Shown here piece after piece: positions 41,713 through 50,180 of a stretch of 64,000 bases of DNA. The stretch spans positions 1-64,000 of the forward strand of contig UREV01000011.1 in NCBI GenBank assembly GCA_900546925.1, in the 5' to 3' direction. The stretch comes from an uncultured Bacteroides sp. GTDB taxonomy: Bacteria > Bacteroidota > Bacteroidia > Bacteroidales > UBA932. The notes beneath the pieces are model-generated. The model was not told the origin of the DNA. It did not search any database and saw nothing but the letters and a program-made list of their open reading frames with translations. The position numbers and the translations under genes were made by a program. Position 1 is the first letter of the stretch; the number at the start of each line of letters is the position of its first letter.

Positions 41713-43059
41713 TTAGTATCTGTTCAGAGGACGTCCGCTTGTCATCATGTGTACTCTTCTCTTTACGTCGTCGAGTACTTCCTGGTGAGCTGCGAGAGAT
41801 GCTTTCTGCTCCTCGGTGCGCTCTCCTTTGGCTGTGATGGCGTCGATGTGCTCAGCAGCTGATGAAAGAACGGTGTCGATGAGTTCTACGATATCATCCA
41901 TATCTTTGTCTACAAAACCTCTGGATGTTACGGCAGGTGTACCTACGCGGATTCCTGAAGTCTGGAATGGTGAACGTGAATCGAAAGGAACCATGTTCTT
42001 GTTTACAGTGATGTCAGCCTTTACGAGCTCGTTCTCGGCTACTTTACCTGTAACCTCAGGGAATCTTGTACGGAGGTCGATGAGCATCAGATGATTGTCA
42101 GTGCCGCCGGATACGACTTTGTATCCCTTGCTGATGAACTTGTTGCACATAGCCTTAGCGTTCGCTACGACCTGTTTCTGGTATTCTTTATACTCAGGCT
42201 GGAGTGCCTCGTAGAATGCTACTGCCTTAGCTGCGATAACATGCTCGAGAGGACCGCCCTGGATTCCAGGGAATACGCTTGCGTTCAGGATCTGAGACAT
42301 CTTCTTGATCTCTCCCTTAGGTGTCTTTCTGCCCTGAGGATCGTCGAAGTCTTTACCCATGAGGATGATACCTCCTCTTGGTCCACGGAGTGTCTTATGT
42401 GTGGTAGATGTCACGATGTGAGCATATTTGACAGGGTTCTCCAGAAGGCCTGCTGCGATGAGACCTGCTGTGTGAGCCATGTCGATCCAGAGAATAGCTC
42501 CTACTTCGTCTGCGATTTTTCTCATGCGGGCGTAATCCCACTCTCTTGAGTATGCAGATGCTCCTCCGATGATGAGTTTCGGCTTGCACTCTTTAGCTGT
42601 AGCCTCCATCTTGTCGTAATCTACTCTTCCTGTTTCCGGATCGAGTCCGTAAGCGACAGCATGATAGAGGATGCCTGATGCGTTGACCGGTGAGCCGTGT
42701 GTGAGGTGTCCTCCCTGTGAGAGGTCCAGACCCATGAAGGTGTCACCCGGGTTAAGAATAGCGATTTCTACGGCGAGGTTAGCCTGTGCGCCTGAATGAG
42801 GCTGTACGTTTGCGTATTCTGCACCATATATTTCGCAGAGGCGATCGATAGCTATCTGCTCGATCTGGTCTACTACTTCACATCCGCCATAATAGCGTTT
42901 TCCAGGATATCCCTCAGCGTATTTGTTTGTGCAGATGGATCCCATAGCCTCCATGACCTGGTTGCTGACATAGTTTTCAGAAGCTATGAGTTCAAGTCCC
43001 TGAGATTGTCTTTCCTTTTCCTTTTTGATAAGATCAAAAATTTGAAGATCTTGTTTCAT
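41713..43059 (-). CDS. glyA: Serine hydroxymethyltransferase
   Basis: A 448-residue PLP enzyme that interconverts serine and glycine and charges tetrahydrofolate with a one-carbon unit. The PLP lysine is Lys222 in STTHKTLRGPRGG. Other signatures are SENYVSNQVMEAMGS, the YAEGYPGKRYYGG substrate loop and GGASAYSREWDY. It is slightly longer than E. coli GlyA because of a C-terminal tail (VKRRVHMMTSGRPLNRY). Monocistronic, with its own -7 box and the shared terminator. Confidence 0.97.
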   Translation of the reverse strand: MKQDLQIFDLIKKEKERQSQGLELIASENYVSNQVMEAMGSICTNKYAEGYPGKRYYGGCEVVDQIEQIAIDRLCEIYGAEYANVQPHSGAQANLAVEIAILNPGDTFMGLDLSQGGHLTHGSPVNASGILYHAVAYGLDPETGRVDYDKMEATAKECKPKLIIGGASAYSREWDYARMRKIADEVGAILWIDMAHTAGLIAAGLLENPVKYAHIVTSTTHKTLRGPRGGIILMGKDFDDPQGRKTPKGEIKKMSQILNASVFPGIQGGPLEHVIAAKAVAFYEALQPEYKEYQKQVVANAKAMCNKFISKGYKVVSGGTDNHLMLIDLRTRFPEVTGKVAENELVKADITVNKNMVPFDSRSPFQTSGIRVGTPAVTSRGFVDKDMDDIVELIDTVLSSAAEHIDAITAKGERTEEQKASLAAHQEVLDDVKRRVHMMTSGRPLNRY

Positions 43060-43122
43060 AAAAAGTTGTTTAGAGTCTGGTTTAACATGTTAATCCTTTC
43101 ATGCTCTTTGCGGGCATTCGTA

Positions 43123-43130
43123 CAAATATA
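43123..43130 (-). promoter_or_regulatory. -7 box for glyA
   Basis: On the minus strand this reads TATATTTG, an exact TAnnTTTG match, 63 bases before the glyA ATG. A divergent -7 box for the SpoU gene starts 55 bases to its right. Confidence 0.55.
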
Positions 43131-43184
43131 ACACTTTTAATCGATTTTAAATAAATAATTGTAAGAATTTTCCTTGTTTTGGGA

Positions 43185-43192
43185 TATCTTTG
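43185..43192 (+). promoter_or_regulatory. -7 box for the SpoU-family methyltransferase
   Basis: TATCTTTG is an exact TAnnTTTG match 54 bases before the start at 43247. A TTG at 43159-43161 gives a spacer of 23, slightly long for the -33 element. Confidence 0.55.
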
Positions 43193-43246
43193 CAATTATT
43201 TGTGAGGAATTGGGTTACGAAGGCATTGACATAAACAATAGGTGGT

Positions 43247-43783
43247 ATGAAAGATAGAAAGTTGCTGAACATCGAGCTCGGGCGCGTCAGCCCGGAGCAG
43301 TATAAGGATCTTCCGGAATCGGGGGTTTGCGTGGTCTTGGACAATATCAGGAGCGCGCATAATGTGGGGTCCGTGTTCAGAAGTGCGGATTCTTTTAAGG
43401 TGGACAAGGTCTGGCTGTGCGGAATCTGCGCGGTCCCGCCGTCTCCGGAGATTCACAAGTCCGCGCTGGGGGCTGAGTTCAGTGTGGATTGGGTGTATGA
43501 GAAGGAGACGATGGATGCTGTCCGGAAGCTGAAGGAGTACGGTTATGTCGTGCTGAGTGTGGAGCAGACGGTAAATTCGATAAAGTTGGACAAGTTCGTG
43601 CCTGAACCGGGTAAAAAGTATGCCCTGGTTCTGGGAAATGAGGTGGATGGCGTCCAGCAGGAAGTGGTGGATGCGTCCGACGGTGTCCTGGAGATTCCTC
43701 AGTTCGGCACGAAACATTCCCTGAATATTTCAGTGACAGCCGGAATCGTGCTTTGGCATTTCCGGCTTACCGGGGGGATTTAG
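43247..43783 (+). CDS. Small SpoU/TrmH-family RNA methyltransferase
   Basis: A 178-residue SPOUT enzyme without an added N-terminal domain. The three motifs are complete: NIRSAHNVGSVFRSAD (33-48), VLGNEVDGV and KHSLNISVTAGIVLWHF. This size and arrangement fit a tRNA 2'-O-methyltransferase similar to TrmH/TrmL types, but the target base cannot be deduced. Its 3' end overlaps the convergent TPR regulator gene by 17 bases. Confidence 0.9.
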   Translation: MKDRKLLNIELGRVSPEQYKDLPESGVCVVLDNIRSAHNVGSVFRSADSFKVDKVWLCGICAVPPSPEIHKSALGAEFSVDWVYEKETMDAVRKLKEYGYVVLSVEQTVNSIKLDKFVPEPGKKYALVLGNEVDGVQQEVVDASDGVLEIPQFGTKHSLNISVTAGIVLWHFRLTGGI

Positions 43784-45506
43784 TCTGCTTTTTTGTGGCG
43801 CATGAAGGCCGGGTCTTGAGTAGTTCCAGAAGATAGTCTTTGTCCGGGGAGTCGGATTTCATGATTAGTTTTCGTAGTCTATTATACCTTGTATAAAGGG
43901 TTTGGCACGAAATTTTGGAAATGGTGCTTATGACTTTATACTCCATATTTATAGCATATAGAGCAAATAATAAGAGGTCTTCTTCCTTATAATCCGGGAC
44001 TACTGTTTTGAATTTGTTGAGGACTCCTGTGAATTTTTTATCCGTATATTTTAATATGCAATCTCTGAAGTCTTTGGCGCAGATGTGGGTTTCTATTATG
44101 TCGCCTATGCTGTCTTCGAGAGAAATCTTTTTGTTTTCCGGAGAGTAATAGCGTTGCAATATTTCACCTATCATTGATATCAGGACGGAGCTCTCATCGT
44201 ATTTTATCAAGTCCCTTAGTGTGTTCTTATAGTCTTGGGCCTGTGCGGTCATTTGCGTGAGGTGCTTTTCTGAATTGTCTAGCTTGGACTCTGTCTCGGA
44301 TAGTTCCTGTTCAGTGTTGACCAAGACTTCTTTCGTCTTGGAATGCGCTTTTTTCTCGCTTCGTAATATTTTAATGGACAAGAGAATAAGTGTGGCTGCG
44401 AGGACAAGCAGAAGAGAATAGATGACTCTGTTCGTCTTTATTTTATAGTCGGCGAGTTCTTTTTGCTGCTGATAATACTTTTCATGAGCCAATGTGATGG
44501 ACTGCTGAAGAGTTTTAGCAGTTATATCATCCACTATGTCTTGGAGATCTTTTAGTAATGGGTATGCTGCTGTGGTATCTTTTTCTCTGTCGCGTATTTC
44601 GAAATCTGCTGCCAGTGTGTACATTCTGTCATGTTTTGTATTGATGGCTGCATAGGCGGAATCGATGTAAGTATGAGCCTGTTGTCTTTCCCCTATAAGG
44701 CTATAGGCCTTCGCGGCTTCACTATACAACGATACGTCCAGTTTTTTATTTATTTGTTGGATTTGTTTTATAATATGTATGGTGCTGTCAGGATGCGGGG
44801 GCTCCAGAAGCATATAGAATGAAGACATCAGACTGAGGGCTGATGTGAGTATCGGATTGTTGTTTAGTGATTTAGCTTTAGTGTATGTGTCTTGGCATAG
44901 TTTCAATGCTTCGTCGAAACGCTTTTGGCTCATATACGCGGATGCTAATTTCAATTGAGACCTCAATATATAATGAGGATCTCCGACTTTATTGAAATAG
45001 TTGCACGCGATTTCTTGGTATTTTATACTTTCGTTGTTATTGTATTGTCTGGAATATAAGACGCCTATGCGGGAAGATGACATCCCGCAATAGAACCAAT
45101 CCTTACATTCTTTTGCGAGCAGTAACGCTTCAGTGTAAGAGGAGACGGCTTCTTCCAACATATTTGAGTCTGTCTGCTGATCTCCAAGATAAAAGTTGAA
45201 CAACATTTTTTCTCGGGGATTACCGTGGCGTTTGTAATAGTTTTTATACGCTGACAGTGTATCGAGAAAGCTGCCGGAGTCATAACTGTTTTTGTCCAGA
45301 GCGATAGCGTATAAGGTACAATACTTCGCCCTGTTTTTTCTATTCGTGAAATCTGACTCTTTATATTTCTTGAGTTCTGTGTATGCGCTGTCCGGATATG
45401 TTTGTATATAAGAATCGATATTCGCCAGTAATTTGCTTTGGTTGGAACAACTGGTGAGGATTATTGTGAATATCGATAATATTGTGGCTATTTGTTGTGT
45501 CTTCAT
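43767..45506 (-). CDS. Membrane-anchored TPR/coiled-coil regulator-like protein
   Basis: A 579-residue protein. It has an N-terminal signal with a lipobox-like site (ILTSCS, Cys20), then ~330 residues of TPR helices. One transmembrane helix (~358-377) is followed by a coiled coil (~385-430) and a C-terminal ~140 residues. That last part holds a helical stretch (YKVISTISKISCQTLYTRYNRLRKLI, in two pieces) that looks like a helix-turn-helix. This plan matches TPR-transmembrane regulators common in Bacteroidota: outside sensor, inside possible DNA binder. It is divergent from the propeller lipoprotein run, which is its likely target. DNA binding is inferred, not shown. Confidence 0.75.
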   Translation of the reverse strand: MKTQQIATILSIFTIILTSCSNQSKLLANIDSYIQTYPDSAYTELKKYKESDFTNRKNRAKYCTLYAIALDKNSYDSGSFLDTLSAYKNYYKRHGNPREKMLFNFYLGDQQTDSNMLEEAVSSYTEALLLAKECKDWFYCGMSSSRIGVLYSRQYNNNESIKYQEIACNYFNKVGDPHYILRSQLKLASAYMSQKRFDEALKLCQDTYTKAKSLNNNPILTSALSLMSSFYMLLEPPHPDSTIHIIKQIQQINKKLDVSLYSEAAKAYSLIGERQQAHTYIDSAYAAINTKHDRMYTLAADFEIRDREKDTTAAYPLLKDLQDIVDDITAKTLQQSITLAHEKYYQQQKELADYKIKTNRVIYSLLLVLAATLILLSIKILRSEKKAHSKTKEVLVNTEQELSETESKLDNSEKHLTQMTAQAQDYKNTLRDLIKYDESSVLISMIGEILQRYYSPENKKISLEDSIGDIIETHICAKDFRDCILKYTDKKFTGVLNKFKTVVPDYKEEDLLLFALYAINMEYKVISTISKISCQTLYTRYNRLRKLIMKSDSPDKDYLLELLKTRPSCATKKQTKSPR

Positions 45507-45536
45507 TACTTTTTGTTTTGATTAGTTAGGCTGTTA

Positions 45537-45567
45537 CAAAGGTAATGAGAATTGCAGATTGTCCCAA
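45537..45567 (-). promoter_or_regulatory. Promoter for the TPR regulator
   Basis: On the minus strand the -7 box is TACCTTTG (45544-45537) and the -33 TTG lies at 45567-45565, with a 20-base spacer. Both elements and spacing fit the Bacteroidota consensus. It starts about 30 bases before the regulator ATG. Confidence 0.75.
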
Positions 45568-45649
45568 AAAATCTTTGTTTGTCTATTGATTATCTTACTT
45601 GCAGACTATTAGGAAAAACGGCCTTCTACGGTCTTTAGAGGCGTTTTGT

Positions 45650-45665
45650 AAGAAGCGTGCTTCTT
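45650..45665. repeat. Short inverted repeat in the regulator/propeller intergenic region
   Basis: AAGAAGC (45650-45656) and GCTTCTT (45659-45665) are separated by GT; the near-symmetry extends outward to TTGTAAG / CTTGTAA. It lies between the two divergent promoters, 60-90 bases from each, so it is a candidate operator or a small hairpin. Confidence 0.45.
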
Positions 45666-45727
45666 GTAAGCGTTGATAATTAATCAGTTGTGAAAATACC
45701 TGTAAGTAAGGAAAATCATCATCGATA

Positions 45728-45758
45728 TTGTATTGTTAGTTTCTGTTTTATAGCTTTG
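45728..45758 (+). promoter_or_regulatory. Promoter for the propeller lipoprotein run
   Basis: -33 TTG at 45728-45730 and -7 box TAGCTTTG at 45751-45758, with an exact 20-base spacer. The predicted leader before the first propeller gene at 45784 is about 20 bases. Confidence 0.75.
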
Positions 45759-45783
45759 TCGTAAAACATTTAAATCCGGTAGT

Positions 45784-46881
45784 ATGAAAAAAATATTTTT
45801 ATTTTTGGTAGTCGGCATCATTCTTTCCGGATGTGGAGGAGGTGTCGTGAAGGTGAATAATGAAATTAACTTGGGTGATCATTTAAAGGACAACGCACCT
45901 TCATTTATGTTGAATGACGTCGCCGAGGTAATCAGTGTAATCGAAGTTGGTAATTCTGATTCCCTGGTGCTGGAACGAGTTTTTCCTGTAGATGAGCACG
46001 ATGGAATGCTTCTTATAAATGGAGGTGATGTGCTTCTCTCAGTGGATATGATGTCTGGGACGATACGTAGCGTGATAGGTCATAAAGGTAAAGGTCCTGG
46101 CGAGTATCTGAGGCTTTCTGGTGCAGCTTATGGTAAAGACGGGAGTGTTTATGTTTGTGATATGAATCCGAAACGGATATTGAAGTATCATTCTGATGGT
46201 AGTTTCGCCGGTAATATCCAATTTGATAATGCGGCATCTATATCAGTTCTGCCTGATGGAAAACTGGCTGTGTCGTTGAGTCCTGTTGGAAATGAAAAGA
46301 CTAGGCTTAAGATTTATGATGAACTTACTAGACAGGTTCGGTATAGTGAACTTCGGGATCGAGATGTAAATACAGCTATGGTGTATCTGAATAGTTTATG
46401 GGGAAAAGATGATTACAGCTATTTCAAAATGCCATTCTCGGATACTATATACAGGGTCACTTCTCATGAAGAATCTCCATGGCTGGTTTTATCGAGCGGA
46501 AACTATACTGTGCCGATTGACGCATATTCGTCATTGGACAAACTGAAATCTGTTTCTCGGGAATGTATAAGCAGCATATCTAAGGTGTTTAATTCGAAAT
46601 ACATGTATCTGAATTATAGGCTCTCGGATATGTGGTATTTTGATATGTGGAGTATTGAAGGATGTAATTTGATTGGCCGTAATCTTTTAAAACATCCTGG
46701 CCCAGGCAGTCATGCCGGCTTTGATGTGGATGTGAATGGTAAAAGGACTCTCGCTGTTCCTTGTTATATGTCTGAAAAATATTTGGTTTGCGAGTTTGTC
46801 AATGTTGAAGATGCTAAAATAATATATCCGGCTGTTACGGAGCAGTCTAACCCTATACTTCTGATTATGAAGTTTGTCTAG
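45784..46881 (+). CDS. 6-bladed beta-propeller lipoprotein (1 of 5)
   Basis: A 365-residue lipoprotein with signal peptide and lipobox LSGC (Cys17). The rest is beta-rich with repeated blade-like units. It carries the family motif GKGPGEY at residues 102-108, here called the GxGPxE motif and shared in some form by all five consecutive proteins. Such 6-bladed propeller proteins are frequent in Bacteroidota, but their function is not established. The first gene of the run, behind a good promoter; the next gene is 29 bases downstream. Confidence 0.8.
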   Translation: MKKIFLFLVVGIILSGCGGGVVKVNNEINLGDHLKDNAPSFMLNDVAEVISVIEVGNSDSLVLERVFPVDEHDGMLLINGGDVLLSVDMMSGTIRSVIGHKGKGPGEYLRLSGAAYGKDGSVYVCDMNPKRILKYHSDGSFAGNIQFDNAASISVLPDGKLAVSLSPVGNEKTRLKIYDELTRQVRYSELRDRDVNTAMVYLNSLWGKDDYSYFKMPFSDTIYRVTSHEESPWLVLSSGNYTVPIDAYSSLDKLKSVSRECISSISKVFNSKYMYLNYRLSDMWYFDMWSIEGCNLIGRNLLKHPGPGSHAGFDVDVNGKRTLAVPCYMSEKYLVCEFVNVEDAKIIYPAVTEQSNPILLIMKFV

Positions 46882-46910
46882 GTTGTGTTGAAGGTTAAAA
46901 ACGTATTTAT

Positions 46911-47957
46911 ATGTTGAAGAAGTGTCTTACTCTTGTGTGGCTGACGGTTTTTTCGGCCGTCCTTGTATGTTGTGGCAGTAGCGATGAAAATATTTTCGAT
47001 GCGCCAGTACATAAAGCTAATGCTGAGAAAACGTGTACTATGAGCGGGATTTCCGTTGACCTGAATGGAGATAAGCCAAATGGGATATGTGGTATATTCG
47101 TTTCGGATTCAGTTTTGCTGTTGCGTGGAACAGTGAAGGGGTCTCCTTTTATGGTTCATGCATATTCTCTTAATGATGGATCTCCTCTAGGGGCGTATAT
47201 AGCAAAGGGACGAGGGCCTAATGAACTGTTAATCCCTCTGTTTGAGGAACTTATTAATGAAAGTAATCTTCTTTATATATTTGATTTGAGCTTGGGGGCT
47301 TCGTATAGTTTCGACTATCTGAAGTCTATTGAAACTCATAATACAGTCCTGTCTGAATTATTAAAGCTGCCAGGCAGGCCTTTATACGCGTTTCCTATGC
47401 GAAAGTCACATGCCGTAATCATTCCGGAGGCCGATGATTATTCTCTGGAGATTTTGGATGAAAGTGGGCATCGAATTAAAAAACTGTCTCTCTATCCGAA
47501 TGTCTCAGGAGAACAGTATTTTGATAGATTATCATCAGCTTGCGCATTAAATCAGAAGAATAGCAAATTGGCTATGGCGATGTGTTCGTCTCCGCAGGTG
47601 AATTTTATGGATTTAGAAAAGGGTGATAAGATAACGTGTGCGATTTCTGATGAATACAAAAAGTGGAGAGATATGCTAAATGCAAGTGACGAGAATCATC
47701 GTCTTTATTATATGTCTTCAGCGCAATCATCTGAATACTTTATGTCATTATATGTTGGCGGCGTGTCTCTTATGGATTGGATAAAAGGTGGTGATGCCCC
47801 TCATCTTCATATATTTGATTGGGATGGAAATCTGCTGTTTGAAATCTCGCTGAAAGAAAGTTTGAAATCAATAACATTTGACGGGTCTTCCAAAGTGTTG
47901 TATGGTGTAGATGCTAATGACAATATCTACAGATATGATATGTCTGAACTCATATAG
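46911..47957 (+). CDS. Beta-propeller lipoprotein (2 of 5)
   Basis: A 348-residue protein with a signal peptide and lipobox near LVCC (Cys21/22). The GRGPNE motif is at 100-105, and a C-terminal blade signature IFDWDGNLLFEI is shared with proteins 3 and 4. These features suggest TolB-like/6-bladed propeller folds of one subfamily. The protein is likely anchored in the membrane facing the periplasm or outside. Ligand and role are unknown. Confidence 0.75.
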   Translation: MLKKCLTLVWLTVFSAVLVCCGSSDENIFDAPVHKANAEKTCTMSGISVDLNGDKPNGICGIFVSDSVLLLRGTVKGSPFMVHAYSLNDGSPLGAYIAKGRGPNELLIPLFEELINESNLLYIFDLSLGASYSFDYLKSIETHNTVLSELLKLPGRPLYAFPMRKSHAVIIPEADDYSLEILDESGHRIKKLSLYPNVSGEQYFDRLSSACALNQKNSKLAMAMCSSPQVNFMDLEKGDKITCAISDEYKKWRDMLNASDENHRLYYMSSAQSSEYFMSLYVGGVSLMDWIKGGDAPHLHIFDWDGNLLFEISLKESLKSITFDGSSKVLYGVDANDNIYRYDMSELI

Positions 47958-47974
47958 CAGCTCTAACTGTCGGT

Positions 47975-49048
47975 ATGGATAGACATAAAGTTCTGATTTT
48001 AAATTCTGTAGTTATGCGAAGTGTTTGCCGAACATATTTTTCGTTACTCCTGATATCGTTTTTGTGTCTTGCTATGATATCCTGTCACAGCGGAGCGAAG
48101 ACGAGTAACTCTGTTGGGCATAAGCAGGTCGCAAATTGTGATACCATTATTCATTTGGAGGATAATCTTCAAGTTTTTGATATTAGCGTTGACGATAGCC
48201 TTCTGGTTCTCCTTACTGGCGGAAATCCGATGTTCTATGCTGTGGATTTACATCGGAATGTGGTTTGCAAAAAGTTTGGTTACATCGGTCGTGCGTCCAA
48301 CGAATATTATATGAGGCCACATCAGTTTAATATCAGGAATCATATCATTCAATTCTTGGACAGATCGCGTAAGACGATGTGTTATATCTCTTTACCTGGT
48401 TTTAAACAGTCGGAGAGACCTGTGCCGTATACATCTGAATTCCGGCCATCACGAGCTGTTGATGTGGAAGGCAATATTATAGCGGTCGGCTCTTTTTCGG
48501 ACACGAGATTAGGACATGTGGACCCGGAAGGTAAGATTTGTCAGACGGATTTTTCATACCCGTTTGATACTGGGGATGTCGAAGGAATCTATAGGGGAAG
48601 TGTTTTCCAGTCTGATGTCAGAATACCGCAGACTCGTGCATCAGCATTTGTATATGCCCTGTCATCAGATAGTTATGAAATTTATGATGTGGATGATGCT
48701 CATTTGGAACGTGTTTATTCCAGTTCTGTGGAAAATGCGCCGAAGTTATATAAAATGGGGTCCAGGACGGGGATTGACCATAATAAAAGTAAAGCTGGCA
48801 TAATGCAGACGTCAGTTACAGATAAAGGGATTTTTCTGATATCTTCTGATGAAACTTATAATGAAGCGGCCAAGAATGGTTTTATAGGCGATTTGGTGAA
48901 GGAGTATGACTGGAATGGATCATTCGTTACCGATTATCGACTGCCTTTTCCGGTATCTGCATTCTGTGTGGCTGAACAGGTGCTATATGCTGTTTCTGAA
49001 GATATTGGCGGGACTGTAATTGTCAGGGTACCTCTTTCTTCGAAATGA
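47975..49048 (+). CDS. Beta-propeller lipoprotein (3 of 5)
   Basis: A 357-residue protein with lipobox AMISC. An internal ATG at 48014 (MRSVCRTYF) would give a more normal signal peptide and is an equally good start. The shared motif is altered to GRASNEY (105-111), and the C-terminal blade reads YDWNGSFVTDYRLPFPV. It is 17 bases after gene 2 and its stop overlaps the ATG of gene 4 (ATGA), suggesting coupled translation. Confidence 0.72.
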   Translation: MDRHKVLILNSVVMRSVCRTYFSLLLISFLCLAMISCHSGAKTSNSVGHKQVANCDTIIHLEDNLQVFDISVDDSLLVLLTGGNPMFYAVDLHRNVVCKKFGYIGRASNEYYMRPHQFNIRNHIIQFLDRSRKTMCYISLPGFKQSERPVPYTSEFRPSRAVDVEGNIIAVGSFSDTRLGHVDPEGKICQTDFSYPFDTGDVEGIYRGSVFQSDVRIPQTRASAFVYALSSDSYEIYDVDDAHLERVYSSSVENAPKLYKMGSRTGIDHNKSKAGIMQTSVTDKGIFLISSDETYNEAAKNGFIGDLVKEYDWNGSFVTDYRLPFPVSAFCVAEQVLYAVSEDIGGTVIVRVPLSSK

Positions 49049-50100
49049 TTAACTGTATTTTGATGGGTATGAGATATAATACAATAACAAAGACTTTGTT
49101 GGCTGCTGTATTATTAATGACAGCATGTTCGCACCAGAAAACATGGTTGCAGAGTGTTCCTATGACTAAGTTGGAAGTAAGTCGCGATGTAGAGTTCCTG
49201 CCGATTCCTGGAGATTCTATAGTCATGCCGGAAATACTCGCCACATGTGGAGATTATGTGCTTTGGTCAGAGAAGAAAGGTGATGAACTGTTGAGGATTA
49301 GTGATTGTGACGGAAACCTTCTGTCATCAGACATCAAGAAGGGGAGGGCTTCCGGAGAATTGCTGAATATTACTCAGATATTGGTGCAGGATCATGACTT
49401 TATTCTTTGCGATGTGCTCAAGAATAAAGCATACTCTTTCGTACTTGAGGGACATTCTGTCGATAGAGTGAATTCTTTTGATATCGGAACTTTCAGTACA
49501 ATTGCAGTGGCGGGTGATACGATAGTCGGTATCGCTAAACATGGAAATTATAAATATGAGTCCAAACTTTTGGATGGAAATACGATTTCAAAGTTCGGGA
49601 ATTATTCATTCTATGGTTTGGATGTGGAGACTGGTTGTAGTCTTTTGCGGGGACATATTTGTATCAATGACGCTTTAGGGAGAACGGCTGTTTTCGGATA
49701 TTGTGCCGGTGCTTATGAAATTGCGGACTACAGACACTATGAAATTGTGCGGAGTGAAAAGCTTGAAGATTTTTCATTTGATGGGAAAGTTGGAGGACAA
49801 GTTTTGATGGGACCGGAGTCTAAACTGAATTTTATTTCGGTCTCGTCATCTGAAACCTATATTTATGCTTTGTACGACGGGAAAGATCTTAATTATTATA
49901 TGTCTAATCAGGTAGATTCTCCAAGTGGAAATACTATTTGTGTTTTCGATTGGGATGGTAACTACGTAAAATCTGTACATCTGGATTATCCGGTTACGTG
50001 TATTGCTTGGAATCCGGATGATAATAGCCTATATATTAGTGTGTTAATGGATTGTGATTACCGAATTGGAACTATTAAATCAAATCGTTTATGCCCATGA
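49045..50100 (+). CDS. Beta-propeller lipoprotein (4 of 5)
   Basis: A 351-residue protein with lipobox LMTAC. The start at 49045 overlaps the previous stop; ATG 49069 (MRYNTITK) is an alternative that gives a shorter signal. The motif is GRASGE (100-105), and a C-terminal blade VFDWDGNYVKSVHL is like those of proteins 2 and 3. Proteins 3 and 4 share the A-S variant of the motif and appear to be the closest pair in the run. Confidence 0.72.
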   Translation: MINCILMGMRYNTITKTLLAAVLLMTACSHQKTWLQSVPMTKLEVSRDVEFLPIPGDSIVMPEILATCGDYVLWSEKKGDELLRISDCDGNLLSSDIKKGRASGELLNITQILVQDHDFILCDVLKNKAYSFVLEGHSVDRVNSFDIGTFSTIAVAGDTIVGIAKHGNYKYESKLLDGNTISKFGNYSFYGLDVETGCSLLRGHICINDALGRTAVFGYCAGAYEIADYRHYEIVRSEKLEDFSFDGKVGGQVLMGPESKLNFISVSSSETYIYALYDGKDLNYYMSNQVDSPSGNTICVFDWDGNYVKSVHLDYPVTCIAWNPDDNSLYISVLMDCDYRIGTIKSNRLCP

Positions 50101-50180
50101 GAAGAGTTGTTTGATTATGATATCAAAAAACTCTTTAAGCGGTAGTTTTAGGTTGTAAATGTTTTTAAAAATCGTTGAAA

